Positions 37,197 through 46,046 of a stretch of 55,707 bases of DNA are shown in pieces; positions within the stretch are counted from its first letter, which is position 1; each line of letters begins with the position of its first letter. The notes beneath the pieces are model-generated. The model was given only the letters and a program-made list of their open reading frames with translations. It searched no databases and was not told the DNA's origin. Both the position numbers and the translations under genes were made by a program. Origin of the DNA: Rhodobacter viridis (GTDB lineage: Bacteria; Pseudomonadota; Alphaproteobacteria; Rhodobacterales; Rhodobacteraceae); assembly GCF_003217355.1 (NCBI RefSeq), contig NZ_QJTK01000018.1:1-55707 (forward strand), read 5' to 3'.

Positions 37197-38582
37197 ATGA
37201 TTTTCGAAAGCCGCATGTATCACGAGATCGAGCCGGGGATGAGCGCAGAGCTGCGCCGGCTCTGCACTGCAGATGATATTTATGCCTTCGTCGCTGCCTC
37301 GGGAAACCACAACCCGATGCACCTCGAACATGTCGACGAGGATGGACAGAAGGAAAAGCCGCTGGCGCCGGGCCTGTTCGTGGCCTCGCTGATCTCGTCG
37401 CTTCTGGGCTCGATCCTGCCCGGGCCGGGGACGCGCTACCGCGACCAGCATCTGGCCTTCCATGACTATGTCACCGCGGGTGAGGAACTGGTGGCCAAGG
37501 TCACGGTCACCGCCAAGGAAGCCGACGGCGTGATCGTGATGGACACCGAGGTGCGCCGGGTCGAGGGTGGGGCGCTGATCTGTTCGGGCACGGCGCACGT
37601 GCTCGCCCCCAAGACCTACATCCGCTATGAGGAAATCGACGCTCCCGGCCTGATCGTGCAGCGCCACCGCCATTTCGAGGCGCTGCTCGAGCGGGCCGAA
37701 GCGTTGCCGGCGATCGGCACGGCCGTCGTCTGCCCTGAGGAGCCATCGGCGCTGGAAGGCGCGCTGATCGCGGCCGAGCGCGGGCTGATCCGGCCGATCC
37801 TGATCGGCAATCCGGCGAAGATCGAGGCCACCGCCAAGGCGATGGGCAAGTCGCTGGCGGATTACGAGATCGTCGAGATGCTGAGCCACCGCGAGGCCGC
37901 GCGCTCGGCCGTCGATCTGGTGCGCGAGGGCCGCGCGCAGGCGATCATGAAGGGGCATCTGCACACCGATGACCTGCTGCGCCCGATGCTTGACAAGGAA
38001 AAGGGGCTGCGGATCGGACGGCGCTTCACCCATGTCTTCGTGATGGACGTGCCCGGTGTCAGCCATCCGCTGCTGGTGACCGATGCGGCGATCAACATCG
38101 CCCCCGATCTGGCGACCAAGGTCGACATCGTGCAGAACGCCATCGATCTGGCGATCTCGCTTGGCATGGAAACGCCGAAAGTGGGCGTTCTGAGCGCGGT
38201 CGAGACGGTGAACCCGGCGATGCCGTCGTCGATCGATGCGGCGCTTCTGTCGAAGATGGCCGAGCGCGGGCAGATCAAGGGCGGTGTCGTGGATGGCCCG
38301 CTCGCCATGGACAACGCGGTCGACATTGGCGCCGCGCGCACCAAGGGGCTGCGGGGCCCGGTCGCGGGGCAGGCCGATGTGCTGGTCGTGCCGGGGATCG
38401 ACGCGGGCAACATGCTGGCGAAACAGCTGGCCTATATTTCCCACGCCGAAGCGGCGGGCGTGGTCTTGGGCGCCCGGGTGCCGGTGATCCTGAACTCGCG
38501 CTCTGACAGCGCCATGGCGCGGCTTGCCTCGGCCGCCGTCGCTTCGATCCACTGGAACCGCATTCGCGAAGGGAGCCGCTGA
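37197..38582 (+). CDS. pta: Phosphate acetyltransferase with an N-terminal MaoC-like hydratase domain
   Basis: 461 residues from ATG 37197; AAGGAG at 37185-37190 decides the start. Residues about 15-140 are a MaoC/hot-dog hydratase domain (FVAASGNHNPMHLE, LAPGLFVASLISSLLGSILPGPGT). Residues about 150-455 are a PTA/PTB domain (RGLIRPILIGNPAK, GRAQAIMKGHLHTDDLL, DVPGVSHPLLVTDAAINIAPD). It interconverts acetyl-CoA (or a related acyl-CoA) and acyl phosphate; the hydratase half is of unknown use here. Its stop overlaps ackA by one base (TGATG). Confidence 0.9.
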   Translation: MIFESRMYHEIEPGMSAELRRLCTADDIYAFVAASGNHNPMHLEHVDEDGQKEKPLAPGLFVASLISSLLGSILPGPGTRYRDQHLAFHDYVTAGEELVAKVTVTAKEADGVIVMDTEVRRVEGGALICSGTAHVLAPKTYIRYEEIDAPGLIVQRHRHFEALLERAEALPAIGTAVVCPEEPSALEGALIAAERGLIRPILIGNPAKIEATAKAMGKSLADYEIVEMLSHREAARSAVDLVREGRAQAIMKGHLHTDDLLRPMLDKEKGLRIGRRFTHVFVMDVPGVSHPLLVTDAAINIAPDLATKVDIVQNAIDLAISLGMETPKVGVLSAVETVNPAMPSSIDAALLSKMAERGQIKGGVVDGPLAMDNAVDIGAARTKGLRGPVAGQADVLVVPGIDAGNMLAKQLAYISHAEAAGVVLGARVPVILNSRSDSAMARLASAAVASIHWNRIREGSR

Positions 38583-39751
38583 TGACCAGAGCCATTCTGA
38601 CCCTGAACGCGGGCTCGTCGTCGCTGAAACTCGGTCTCTTCGACGAGGCGCTGGCGCCTTTGGCGACCGCCCACGTCGATCGGCTGGGCGCGCCCGAGGG
38701 CTCGCTCAAGCTGAAGGATGCGGACGGCGTTGCGATGCCGGTGCCGCATCTGGGCCCCGATGACTTCGCCACCCACACGCTGGCGCTGCGCTCGGCGCTT
38801 GGCGCGTTCCGCACCGATCTGCCGGGGCTGGAGATCACCGCGATCGGGCACCGGATCGTGCATGGCGGCACCGCCCATGCCGAGCCGGAAAAAGTCACCG
38901 ATGTGCTGATGGACCACCTCGAACGGCTGAACCCGTTCGCGCCGCTGCATCAGCCGCACAACCTTGCGGGCGTGCGCGCCGCGATCGAGGCCTTCCCGGG
39001 TGTGCCGAACGTCGCCTGCTTCGACACCGCCTTCCACCGCGGTCATCCCTTTGTCGATGACACCTATGCGCTGCCGCGGCACTATTACGAGAAAGGCGTG
39101 CGGCGCTACGGCTTCCACGGCCTCAGCTACACCTATATCGACGGGGTGCTGGAAGCCGAGGAGCCGGAACTGCGCGCGGGCCGCGTGGTGATTGCGCACC
39201 TTGGCTCGGGCGCGTCGATCTGTGCGGTGCACAACGGCCAGTCGATCGCCTGCACCATGGGCTTCTCGACGCTGTCGGGTCTGCCGATGGGGACGCGGGC
39301 GGGCGAACTTGACGCCGGGGTGGTGGTCTATCTGATGGACCAGGAAAAGATGAACGCCGAGGATATCACCGATCTGCTGTTCCGCCGCTCGGGGCTGATC
39401 GGCATGTCGGGCGTATCGAACGACATGCGCACGCTCGAAGCCTCGAAAAACCCGCATGCCAAGGAAGCGATCGACTATTTCTGCCACCGGGTGAAGCGCG
39501 AGATCGCTTCGCTCGCGGCGGCGATGGGCGGGATGGATGCGCTCGTCTTCTGCGGTGGCGTCGGCGAGAACTCGTCGCATGTGCGCGCGGCGGTCTGCGA
39601 GGGGCTCGACTGGGCCGGGATCACGCTTGATGAAGCGGCGAACCTGGCGCATGCGCGCGAAATCTCGACCGGCCGCGTCGCGGTGCGGGTGATCCCGACG
39701 AACGAGGAAATCGTCATCGCCCGCGCGGCGAAGGACGCGCTGCATATCTGA
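38582..39751 (+). CDS. ackA: Acetate kinase
   Basis: 389 residues. Acetate/propionate kinase signatures: LTLNAGSSSLKLGLF, GHRIVHGG, RYGFHGLSYTYI, VIAHLGSGASICA and FCGGVGENSSHVR. It converts acetyl phosphate and ADP to acetate and ATP, completing the pathway begun by the overlapping pta gene. A palindromic element follows the stop. Confidence 0.95.
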   Translation: MTRAILTLNAGSSSLKLGLFDEALAPLATAHVDRLGAPEGSLKLKDADGVAMPVPHLGPDDFATHTLALRSALGAFRTDLPGLEITAIGHRIVHGGTAHAEPEKVTDVLMDHLERLNPFAPLHQPHNLAGVRAAIEAFPGVPNVACFDTAFHRGHPFVDDTYALPRHYYEKGVRRYGFHGLSYTYIDGVLEAEEPELRAGRVVIAHLGSGASICAVHNGQSIACTMGFSTLSGLPMGTRAGELDAGVVVYLMDQEKMNAEDITDLLFRRSGLIGMSGVSNDMRTLEASKNPHAKEAIDYFCHRVKREIASLAAAMGGMDALVFCGGVGENSSHVRAAVCEGLDWAGITLDEAANLAHAREISTGRVAVRVIPTNEEIVIARAAKDALHI

Positions 39752-39758
39752 GCGAGGC

Positions 39759-39907
39759 CGGGGGCTCTGCCCCCGGACCCCCGAAGCAGGGGGGCTGCGC
39801 GCCCCCCTCTTGCCTGCGGCAATTCACCCCGCGGCGTATTTTGCAAAGGAAAACCAAGGGGCAGGGCCGGTCGATCCGGTCCTGCTTCTTCTTGGCGCAA
39901 ATACGCC
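39759..39907. repeat. Intergenic palindromic element, copy 4 (AAGAAGAA subtype, diverged left arm)
   Basis: Contains CCGGGGGCTCTGCCCCCGG, GGGGGGCTGCGCGCCCCCC and a central hairpin: left arm GCGTATTTTGCAAAGGAAAA, right arm CTTCTTCTTGGCGCAAATAC, with inner GCAGGGCCGGTCGATCCGGT. The right arm matches copies 2 and 6; the left arm has lost the CCAAGAAG block. It lies between the convergent ackA and aminopeptidase P genes. Confidence 0.8.
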
Positions 39908-39913
39908 CTTTCC

Positions 39914-41713
39914 TTAAAGGGGGGCGCAGGCCGCCGTCAGCCAGTCGCGCGCCGCCGGGCCGACCAGCGGGCCGATCCGCGCCAGAACGCCGGCGTGGTA
40001 GCTGTCGATCCAGCTGTGTTCCGCCTGCGACAGCATGTCGACGACGATCAGGCGGCGATCGATCGGCACCCAGGTCAGGGTTTCGAAACACAGATGGTCG
40101 CGGCCGTCGCCGATCTTCGGCGCCTCGGTGACGAGGATCAGGTTCTCGATCCGGATGCCCCACTGGCCCTCGCGGTAATGGCCGGGTTCGTTCGACAGGA
40201 TCATGCCGGGGGCAAGGGGGACGTCAGAGATGCGCGAGATCCGCGCCGGGCCTTCATGCACGCAGAGCGCCGCGCCGACGCCGTGGCCGGTGCCGTGGTC
40301 GTAATCCATTCCCGCCTGCCAGAGCGCGATGCGGGCGAGCGCATCAAGGTCACGCCCCGCAAGGCCGCGCGGGAAGCGGGCGCGGGAAATCGCGATCATG
40401 CCTTGCAGCACGCGGGTGAAAGCCTCGGCCGCGCCCTCGGGCACCGGGCCGACGGCGACGGTGCGGGTGATGTCGGTGGTGCCGTCGGGGTATTGCGCAC
40501 CGCTGTCGATCAGCAAGAGTTCCCCGGGGGTGACCTTGCGGTTCGTCGCCTCGGTCACGCGGTAATGCACGATGGCGCCATTCGGTCCGGCGCCGCAGAT
40601 CGTGTCGAAGCTGATGTCGAGAAGCTGCCCGGTGGCCCGGCGGTGGTTTTCGAGCCGCTCCACCACGTCGATCTCGGTCAGATTGCCTTTCGGCGCCTCG
40701 GCCTCGAGCCAGCACAGGAACTCGACCAGCGCCGCACCGTCGCGGATATGGGCGGCCTTCATCCCCGCCACTTCGGCCGCGGTCTTGCGGGCCTTCGGCA
40801 GGATGCAGGGATCTTCGGCCCAAAGGACGAGCGTGCCCGCTTCCTCCAACTCGCGGCCGACCTGATGCGGCGCCGAGGCGGGATCGACCAGAACCGGGCC
40901 CTTCAGGCTGCGCAACGCGGCATCAAAGGCCGAGACCGGGCGCAAAGTCACCTCGTTGCCCAGATGCGCGCGCAGCTCGGGCGAAAGCTTCGCCGCCTCG
41001 GTGAAGAGCGTCAGATGGCCATTGCCATGCAGCACGGCGAAGGCCTGCATCACCGGATTGCGCGGAATGTCGGCGCCGCGGATGTTCAGCAGCCATGCGA
41101 TGGAATCGGGCAGGGTCAGCACCGCCGCCTGCGCGCCCTGTTTGACCACTCCGGCCCCCAGACGCTGGCGCTTTTCCGCGCTCGGCTCGCCTGCGAATTG
41201 GGCGGGATGCACCCGCGCGGGCTGCATCGGCGGGGCAGGGCGCTCGGTCCAGACCGCATCGATCAGGTTCGCCGTCTCGACGAGCTCAATGCCCGAGCCA
41301 TCGAGCGCCTTGCGCAGATCGTCCACCTCCTTGCGGGTGTGCAGCCAGGGATCAAAGCCGATCCGGCCGCCCTCGGGCAGGTTTTCCAGAAGCCACGGCC
41401 CGGCTTTCACCTCGGGCCAGGGGACGGGGGTGAAGGCGGTCAGGTCGACCTCGGATTTCACCTGCACCCGGTAGCGGCCGTCGATGAAGACGCCCGCCAG
41501 ATCGGGCAGCACGACGCAGAACCCGGCCGAGCCGGTGAAGCCGGTCAGCCAGCCCAGCCGCGCATCGCATTCGGCGACATATTCGCCCTGATGCACATCG
41601 GCGCGCGGCACCAGATAGCCGGTCAGCCCGGCCTTCGCGATCACCTGCCGCAAAAGCGCAAGCCGGGCCGGTCCGTTCGCGCGGGTCGAGCGGGTGGTGA
41701 ACTCCTGAAACAT
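39914..41713 (-). CDS. pepP: Aminopeptidase P (Xaa-Pro aminopeptidase, M24B)
   Basis: 599 residues, the long two-N-domain form. Creatinase-type N-terminal domains (YVAECDARLGWLTGFTGSAG; INWLLNIRG-like segment) precede the M24 catalytic domain with metal ligands Asp (LLIDSGAQYPDGTTDITRT), His (TGHGVGAALCVHEG) and Glu (SNEPGHYREGQWGIRIEN). It removes N-terminal residues that precede proline. It starts 7 nt after cobT, so it is likely in the cobS-cobT transcript, though no functional link is obvious. Confidence 0.92.
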   Translation of the reverse strand: MFQEFTTRSTRANGPARLALLRQVIAKAGLTGYLVPRADVHQGEYVAECDARLGWLTGFTGSAGFCVVLPDLAGVFIDGRYRVQVKSEVDLTAFTPVPWPEVKAGPWLLENLPEGGRIGFDPWLHTRKEVDDLRKALDGSGIELVETANLIDAVWTERPAPPMQPARVHPAQFAGEPSAEKRQRLGAGVVKQGAQAAVLTLPDSIAWLLNIRGADIPRNPVMQAFAVLHGNGHLTLFTEAAKLSPELRAHLGNEVTLRPVSAFDAALRSLKGPVLVDPASAPHQVGRELEEAGTLVLWAEDPCILPKARKTAAEVAGMKAAHIRDGAALVEFLCWLEAEAPKGNLTEIDVVERLENHRRATGQLLDISFDTICGAGPNGAIVHYRVTEATNRKVTPGELLLIDSGAQYPDGTTDITRTVAVGPVPEGAAEAFTRVLQGMIAISRARFPRGLAGRDLDALARIALWQAGMDYDHGTGHGVGAALCVHEGPARISRISDVPLAPGMILSNEPGHYREGQWGIRIENLILVTEAPKIGDGRDHLCFETLTWVPIDRRLIVVDMLSQAEHSWIDSYHAGVLARIGPLVGPAARDWLTAACAPL

Positions 41714-41720
41714 GGCTCTG

Positions 41721-43595
41721 TTACCCCGTCTTTTTCAGGCCCAGCACCCGGGCCCGGGCACGCGGATCGCTGTCGAACAGTGCCGCCAGCTGCTCGGTCA
41801 TCGCGCCTGCCAGCTGCTCGACATCGGTGATGGTGACGGCGCGCGAATAGTAGCGCGTCACGTCATGGCCGATGCCGATGGCCAGAAGTTCGACCGCCCG
41901 CTTGCGCTCGACCATCGCGATCACGTCGCGCAGGTGTTTTTCCAGATAAATCGCAGGGTTGACCGACAAGGTGGAATCGTCGACCGGGGCGCCGTCGGAA
42001 ATCACCATCAGGATTTTCCGCGCCTCGGGGCGTGCCATCGAGCGCTTCCACGCCCATTCCAGCGCCTCGCCGTCGATGTTTTCCTTCAGCAGGCCTTCCT
42101 TCATCATCAGGCCAAGGTTCGACCGCACCCGCCGCCAAGGCGCATCGGCGGATTTGTAGATGATGTGGCGCAGGTCATTGAGCCGCCCCGGCCCCTGCTT
42201 GCGCCCCTCGGCGAGCCATTTTTCGCGCGATTGGCCGCCCTTCCAGGCGCGGGTGGTGAAGCCGAGGATCTCGACCTTGACCGAGCAGCGTTCGAGCGTG
42301 CGGGCGAGCACGTCGGCGCAGATCGCGGCGATGGAAATCGGGCGGCCCCGCATCGAGCCCGAGTTGTCGAGCAGAAGCGTCACGCAGGTGTCGCGGAATT
42401 CGGTGTCCTTTTCGACCTTGAAGGACAAGGGCGTCGTCGGGTTCGCCACGACGCGGGCGAGCCGCCCGGCATCGAGCGTGCCTTCCTCGCGGTCGAATTC
42501 CCACGACCGGTTCTGCTGCGCCTGCAGCCGCCGTTGCAGCTTGTTCGCGAGCCGCGCCACCGCGCCCTTGAGCGGTTCAAGCTGCGTGTCGAGGTAAGCG
42601 CGCAGCCGTTCGAGTTCGGCCGGTTCCGCCAGATCCTCGGCGCGGATTTCCTCGTCGAACTCGGTGGTGAAGACGGTGTAATTCGGATCGGCCGAGGAAT
42701 GCGGCGCGGGCGGCGGCGGCTCGGGCGGGGCGTCGGCCTGCGGCATGTCGATTTCGTCGCCGGTCTCGTCATCGGCGAGATCGTCTTGCGACACCGTGGT
42801 CTGGCGCTGATCCTGCTGCTGTTCCTGACTTTGCTCGGGCGTTGCTTCTCCGTCGTCGTCCTGCTGGTCCTCTTCCGAGCGGTTGTCCTGATCCGCCTCG
42901 GGATCTTCCTCGCTCTCCTGATCGGCCTCGTCGTTTTGCTGCGCGTCGGGGTCGTCGCCCAGCTGATCGCCATAGCCGAGATCGGCAATCACCTTGCGCG
43001 CCAGCCGCGCAAAGGCCGCCTGATCGGCCAAAGCATCTTCGATGCCTTGAAAATCCTCGCCCGCCTGATCGTCAAGGAAGCCGCGCCAGAGGTCGAGCAC
43101 ATGGTTCGCGGCTTGCGGCAGTTTCCGCCCCGTCGCCATTTCGCGCACCATGTAGCCCGCGGCCACCGCAAGCGGCGCCTCGGCCTGCGTGCGGATCTGG
43201 CCGTAGCCCTTGCGCTCGGCCTCATGGCCGATCTTGAAGTCGATGTTGGTCAGCGTGCCGGGCATGTCGCGCGCGCCCAAAGCCTCGCAACGGGCGGTTT
43301 CCATCGCCTCGTAAAGCGATTTCGCCATGTCGCCCGAGGGCGCATAGCGGGCGGCCACGGCGGTATCGTGGTGGCGCTGACGCAGCGCCAACGCATCGCC
43401 GGTGCCGCGCGCCATCATGATCTCGTCGCGGGTCATCCGGCGAGAGACCTGCGGCAGGCGCATCTGATCGCCCGCCACGCCGGGCGGATCGACCGAGAAA
43501 CTGACGTTCAGCTCGGGTGCATCGGCCAAGGTCCGGGTGGCCTCGGCCAAGGCCTTCTTGAACGGATCGGCGGGGTTGTCGTTGGGCTTGCTCAT
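41721..43595 (-). CDS. cobT: CobT, aerobic cobaltochelatase subunit
   Basis: 624 residues. The N-terminal half binds the chelatase ring; the centre (about 215-290) is a very acidic Asp/Glu/Gln linker. The C-terminal von Willebrand A domain has the MIDAS motif [11 protein letters not shown] and later [14 protein letters not shown]. With CobS and CobN it inserts Co2+ into hydrogenobyrinic acid diamide in aerobic B12 synthesis. It follows cobS by 9 nt; cobN is not in the window. Confidence 0.95.
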   Translation of the reverse strand: MSKPNDNPADPFKKALAEATRTLADAPELNVSFSVDPPGVAGDQMRLPQVSRRMTRDEIMMARGTGDALALRQRHHDTAVAARYAPSGDMAKSLYEAMETARCEALGARDMPGTLTNIDFKIGHEAERKGYGQIRTQAEAPLAVAAGYMVREMATGRKLPQAANHVLDLWRGFLDDQAGEDFQGIEDALADQAAFARLARKVIADLGYGDQLGDDPDAQQNDEADQESEEDPEADQDNRSEEDQQDDDGEATPEQSQEQQQDQRQTTVSQDDLADDETGDEIDMPQADAPPEPPPPAPHSSADPNYTVFTTEFDEEIRAEDLAEPAELERLRAYLDTQLEPLKGAVARLANKLQRRLQAQQNRSWEFDREEGTLDAGRLARVVANPTTPLSFKVEKDTEFRDTCVTLLLDNSGSMRGRPISIAAICADVLARTLERCSVKVEILGFTTRAWKGGQSREKWLAEGRKQGPGRLNDLRHIIYKSADAPWRRVRSNLGLMMKEGLLKENIDGEALEWAWKRSMARPEARKILMVISDGAPVDDSTLSVNPAIYLEKHLRDVIAMVERKRAVELLAIGIGHDVTRYYSRAVTITDVEQLAGAMTEQLAALFDSDPRARARVLGLKKTG

Positions 43596-43604
43596 CGCCC
43601 CCCC

Positions 43605-44579
43605 TTAACGCCCCGCGATGACGGCGGCGCTTTCGGGCAGTTCCTCGTCGAACAGGCGCTGGTAGAACTCGGCCACGGTGGCGCGTTCGAGCTCGTCGCA
43701 TTTGTTCAGGAAGGTCAGCCGGAAGGCATAGCCCACGTTGCGGAAGATGTCGGCGTTCTGCGCCCAGGCAATGACGGTCCGGGGCGACATCACGGTCGAA
43801 AGGTTCCCGGCCATGAAGGCGGTCCGGGTCAGATCGGCCACGGTGACCATCTGCGAGATCACCTTGCGGCCCTTCTCGGTGTTGTAATGCGGCACCTTCG
43901 ACAGAACGATCGCGGCTTCGGCGTCGTGGCTGAGATAGTTCAGCGTCGCGACGAGCGACCAGCGGTCCATCTGGCCCTGGTTGATCTGTTGCGTGCCGTG
44001 GTAAAGCCCGGTGGTGTCGCCCAGACCCACGGTGTTCGCCGTCGCGAACAGACGGAACCAGGGGTTCGGCGTGATCACCTCGTTCTGATCGAGCAGGGTG
44101 AGTTTCCCGTCGGCTTCCAGAACGCGCTGGATCACGAACATCACATCGGCGCGGCCCGCGTCATATTCATCGAAGACGATCGCGGTCGGGTTGCGCAAAG
44201 CCCAAGGCAGGATGCCTTCGTGGAAGACCGTGACCTGCTTGCCGTCAACGAGCTTGATCGCGTCCTTGCCGATCAGGTCGATCCGACTGACGTGGCTGTC
44301 GAGGTTCACCCGCACGCAGGGCCAGTTCAGCCGCGCCGCGACCTGTTCGATATGGGTCGATTTGCCGGTGCCGTGATAGCCCTGGATCATCACGCGGCGA
44401 TTGTAGGCAAAGCCCGCCAGAATCGCCTGCGTGGTGTCGGGGTCGAACTTGTAGGTCGGATCAAGGTCCGGCACGCGGTCGGTGCGCTCGGCGAAGGCTT
44501 TCACCTTCATGTCGCTGTCGATGCCGAAGACCTCGCGCAGGTCGATGTCCTCGGTGGGCTTGGCGGTCAGGTCGAGCAT
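43605..44579 (-). CDS. cobS: CobS, AAA+ cobaltochelatase subunit
   Basis: 324 residues from ATG 44579, with GAGGA upstream on the minus strand; the longer open frame upstream is not used. Walker [14 protein letters not shown], Walker [11 protein letters not shown], and sensor-type segment [19 protein letters not shown]. It forms the ATPase ring that works with CobT. The 183-nt gap to the divergent DUF4177 gene holds a good sigma-70 promoter for the latter. Confidence 0.95.
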   Translation of the reverse strand: MLDLTAKPTEDIDLREVFGIDSDMKVKAFAERTDRVPDLDPTYKFDPDTTQAILAGFAYNRRVMIQGYHGTGKSTHIEQVAARLNWPCVRVNLDSHVSRIDLIGKDAIKLVDGKQVTVFHEGILPWALRNPTAIVFDEYDAGRADVMFVIQRVLEADGKLTLLDQNEVITPNPWFRLFATANTVGLGDTTGLYHGTQQINQGQMDRWSLVATLNYLSHDAEAAIVLSKVPHYNTEKGRKVISQMVTVADLTRTAFMAGNLSTVMSPRTVIAWAQNADIFRNVGYAFRLTFLNKCDELERATVAEFYQRLFDEELPESAAVIAGR

Positions 44580-44712
44580 CTTGGGTCCTCTTTGGCAATC
44601 CGCCAATTTGTGGCCGAAGGGGCAGGGCTGCGCAAGAGGCGGATTGTGCGGGGGACAAGGCCGCGGGCGCTTTGTGGAACCGCGGTGAAGGCCGCGTTCA
44701 CCCCATCGTTGC

Positions 44713-44740
44713 TTGACCCCCGGCACGAGAGGCGTATCTG
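44713..44740 (+). promoter_or_regulatory. Sigma-70-like promoter of the DUF4177 gene
   Basis: TTGACC (44713-44718), 16-nt spacer, TATCTG (44735-44740), 22 nt before the ATG. The -35 matches five of six consensus bases. Confidence 0.55.
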
Positions 44741-44762
44741 TCGCGCCAAAACGAGGAGCGCC

Positions 44763-45131
44763 ATGCAGCTTTACGAATACAAGGTGGTTCCCGCGCCGGT
44801 GCGGGGCGAAAAGGACCGCGGGCTGACCGGGGCCGAGCGCTTTGCCCTTGCGCTGAGCGAGGTGATGAACGAGCTGGCGCGCGACGGCTGGGAATACTGG
44901 CGCGCCGAGACGCTGCCCGCCGAGGAACGCGCCGGGCTTGCCTCGAAGACGACGGTGATTCACCACCTGCTGGTGTTCCGCCGCGCGCTTGAAGACGAAG
45001 AGGTCTCCGACGCGGAGGGCGAGGACGAGGACGGGCTGACATTTTCGTCGGAGCGGCGCGGTCGTCTGACCGCCTTTGCCCCCGAGGGACGCGCGCCGCG
45101 GCTCGGTCCGGCGGCCGACGAGACCTTCTGA
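44763..45131 (+). CDS. Small DUF4177-like protein
   Basis: 122 residues from ATG 44763 ([20 protein letters not shown]), preceded by GAGGAG. The N-terminal 80 residues fit the DUF4177 pattern: a strand with YEYKVVPAP, a helix ([20 protein letters not shown]), then strands ending HHLLVFRRA. The C-terminal tail is acidic ([15 protein letters not shown]) and then basic. Function unknown. It lies between cobS (divergent) and a J-domain gene. Confidence 0.78.
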   Translation: MQLYEYKVVPAPVRGEKDRGLTGAERFALALSEVMNELARDGWEYWRAETLPAEERAGLASKTTVIHHLLVFRRALEDEEVSDAEGEDEDGLTFSSERRGRLTAFAPEGRAPRLGPAADETF

Positions 45132-45165
45132 GCAACGGCTCGTTTCTCAATCTGCCAGCTTGCCC

Positions 45166-45193
45166 TTGGCTTGGCGGTGAAAACCTCTATCCT
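45166..45193 (+). promoter_or_regulatory. Sigma-70-like promoter of the J-domain gene
   Basis: TTGGCT (45166-45171), 16-nt spacer, TATCCT (45188-45193), 85 nt before the ATG. The spacing is the same as that of the other promoters called in this window. Confidence 0.45.
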
Positions 45194-45277
45194 CTGGCAC
45201 CCGAGTCGGCAGCGGACGCAGAAACCGTGCCGAGACCCTGACCGCGCCCAACTTGCGGACGTGATTTGCGAGGCCCC

Positions 45278-45901
45278 ATGAGCAAGACCGACCCTTTCGG
45301 CTTCAACATCTCTGCCGCAGCCGACAAGAAAAGTCGGACCAAAGGCAAGCGCGGTATGTCCGGCGCCTTTGAAACGTCGACGCGGCAATGCGATCACCCC
45401 GAGTGCAGTGAGCCGGGTCAGTATCGCGCGCCGAAGAGCCCGAAGGTGCTCGACGACTATTTCTGGTTCTGCAAGGACCATGTGCGCGAATACAACCTGC
45501 GCTGGAACTATTTCCAGGGCCAGTCCGACGAGGAATTCCAGCAGTTTCTGGACAGTGCCAATGTCTGGGAACGGCCGACGAAACCCTTTGGCCGCTCGAA
45601 AGAGGAAAAGGGCTGGGCGCGGCACGGCATCACCGACCCGATGGAGCTGCTCGGGGCGAATGCGACGCAAAACCCCGGGCGGACCGTGGTGGGCCGCAAG
45701 CTGCCGCCGACCGAACGGCGCGCGCTCGAGCTCTTGGATGCCCGGGACACGATGACGAAGACCGAGATCCGCGGCTGCTACAAGGCGCTGATCAAGGTGC
45801 TGCACCCCGACATGAACGGCGGCGACCGGAGCCAGGAAGAGATGCTGCAGCAGGTGGTCTGGGCCTGGGATCAGATCAAGGACAGCCGCAACTTCAAGTG
45901 A
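45278..45901 (+). CDS. J-domain co-chaperone (DnaJ-like)
   Basis: 207 residues from ATG 45278 (MSKTDPFGFNI), with GAGG just upstream. The N-terminal part has paired Cys/His (RQCDHPECSEPG, then FCKDH), suggesting a small metal site. The J domain is at the C-terminus (about 148-207) with helices around KTEIRGCYKALIKVLHPDMN and the essential HPD tripeptide. J domains recruit Hsp70; the client is unknown. In alphaproteobacteria this gene is often found beside cobS/cobT, as here. Confidence 0.88.
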   Translation: MSKTDPFGFNISAAADKKSRTKGKRGMSGAFETSTRQCDHPECSEPGQYRAPKSPKVLDDYFWFCKDHVREYNLRWNYFQGQSDEEFQQFLDSANVWERPTKPFGRSKEEKGWARHGITDPMELLGANATQNPGRTVVGRKLPPTERRALELLDARDTMTKTEIRGCYKALIKVLHPDMNGGDRSQEEMLQQVVWAWDQIKDSRNFK

Positions 45902-45905
45902 AGCA

Positions 45906-46045
45906 GCGGGGGCGCTGCCCCCGCACCCCCGAGATATTTCGAGCAAGATAAAAGGGCGCCCATTGCGGAGCGCCCTTTGTGTTTTATCTTGCCCCAAATA
46001 TCCCGGGGGGAGTCCGCTTGCGGACGGGGGGCAGAGCCCCCCTTT
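45906..46045. repeat. Intergenic palindromic element, copy 5 (complete, GCAAGATAAAA subtype)
   Basis: GCGGGGGCGCTGCCCCCGC, then a central hairpin with arms GATATTTCGAGCAAGATAAA and TTTATCTTGCCCCAAATATC. The loop itself holds AAAGGGCGCCC / GGAGCGCCCTTT. Then come GTCCGCTTGCGGAC and GGGGGGCAGAGCCCCCC plus TTTTT. It lies between the convergent J-domain and malate synthase genes and could terminate both. Confidence 0.85.
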
Positions 46046-46046
46046 T

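Noticed and set aside
41712-44762. A 1139-codon plus-strand frame that ends with the DUF4177 gene
   Set aside because: Its first 1017 codons are antisense to cobT and cobS; only the part from ATG 44763, with its own Shine-Dalgarno and promoter, looks real.
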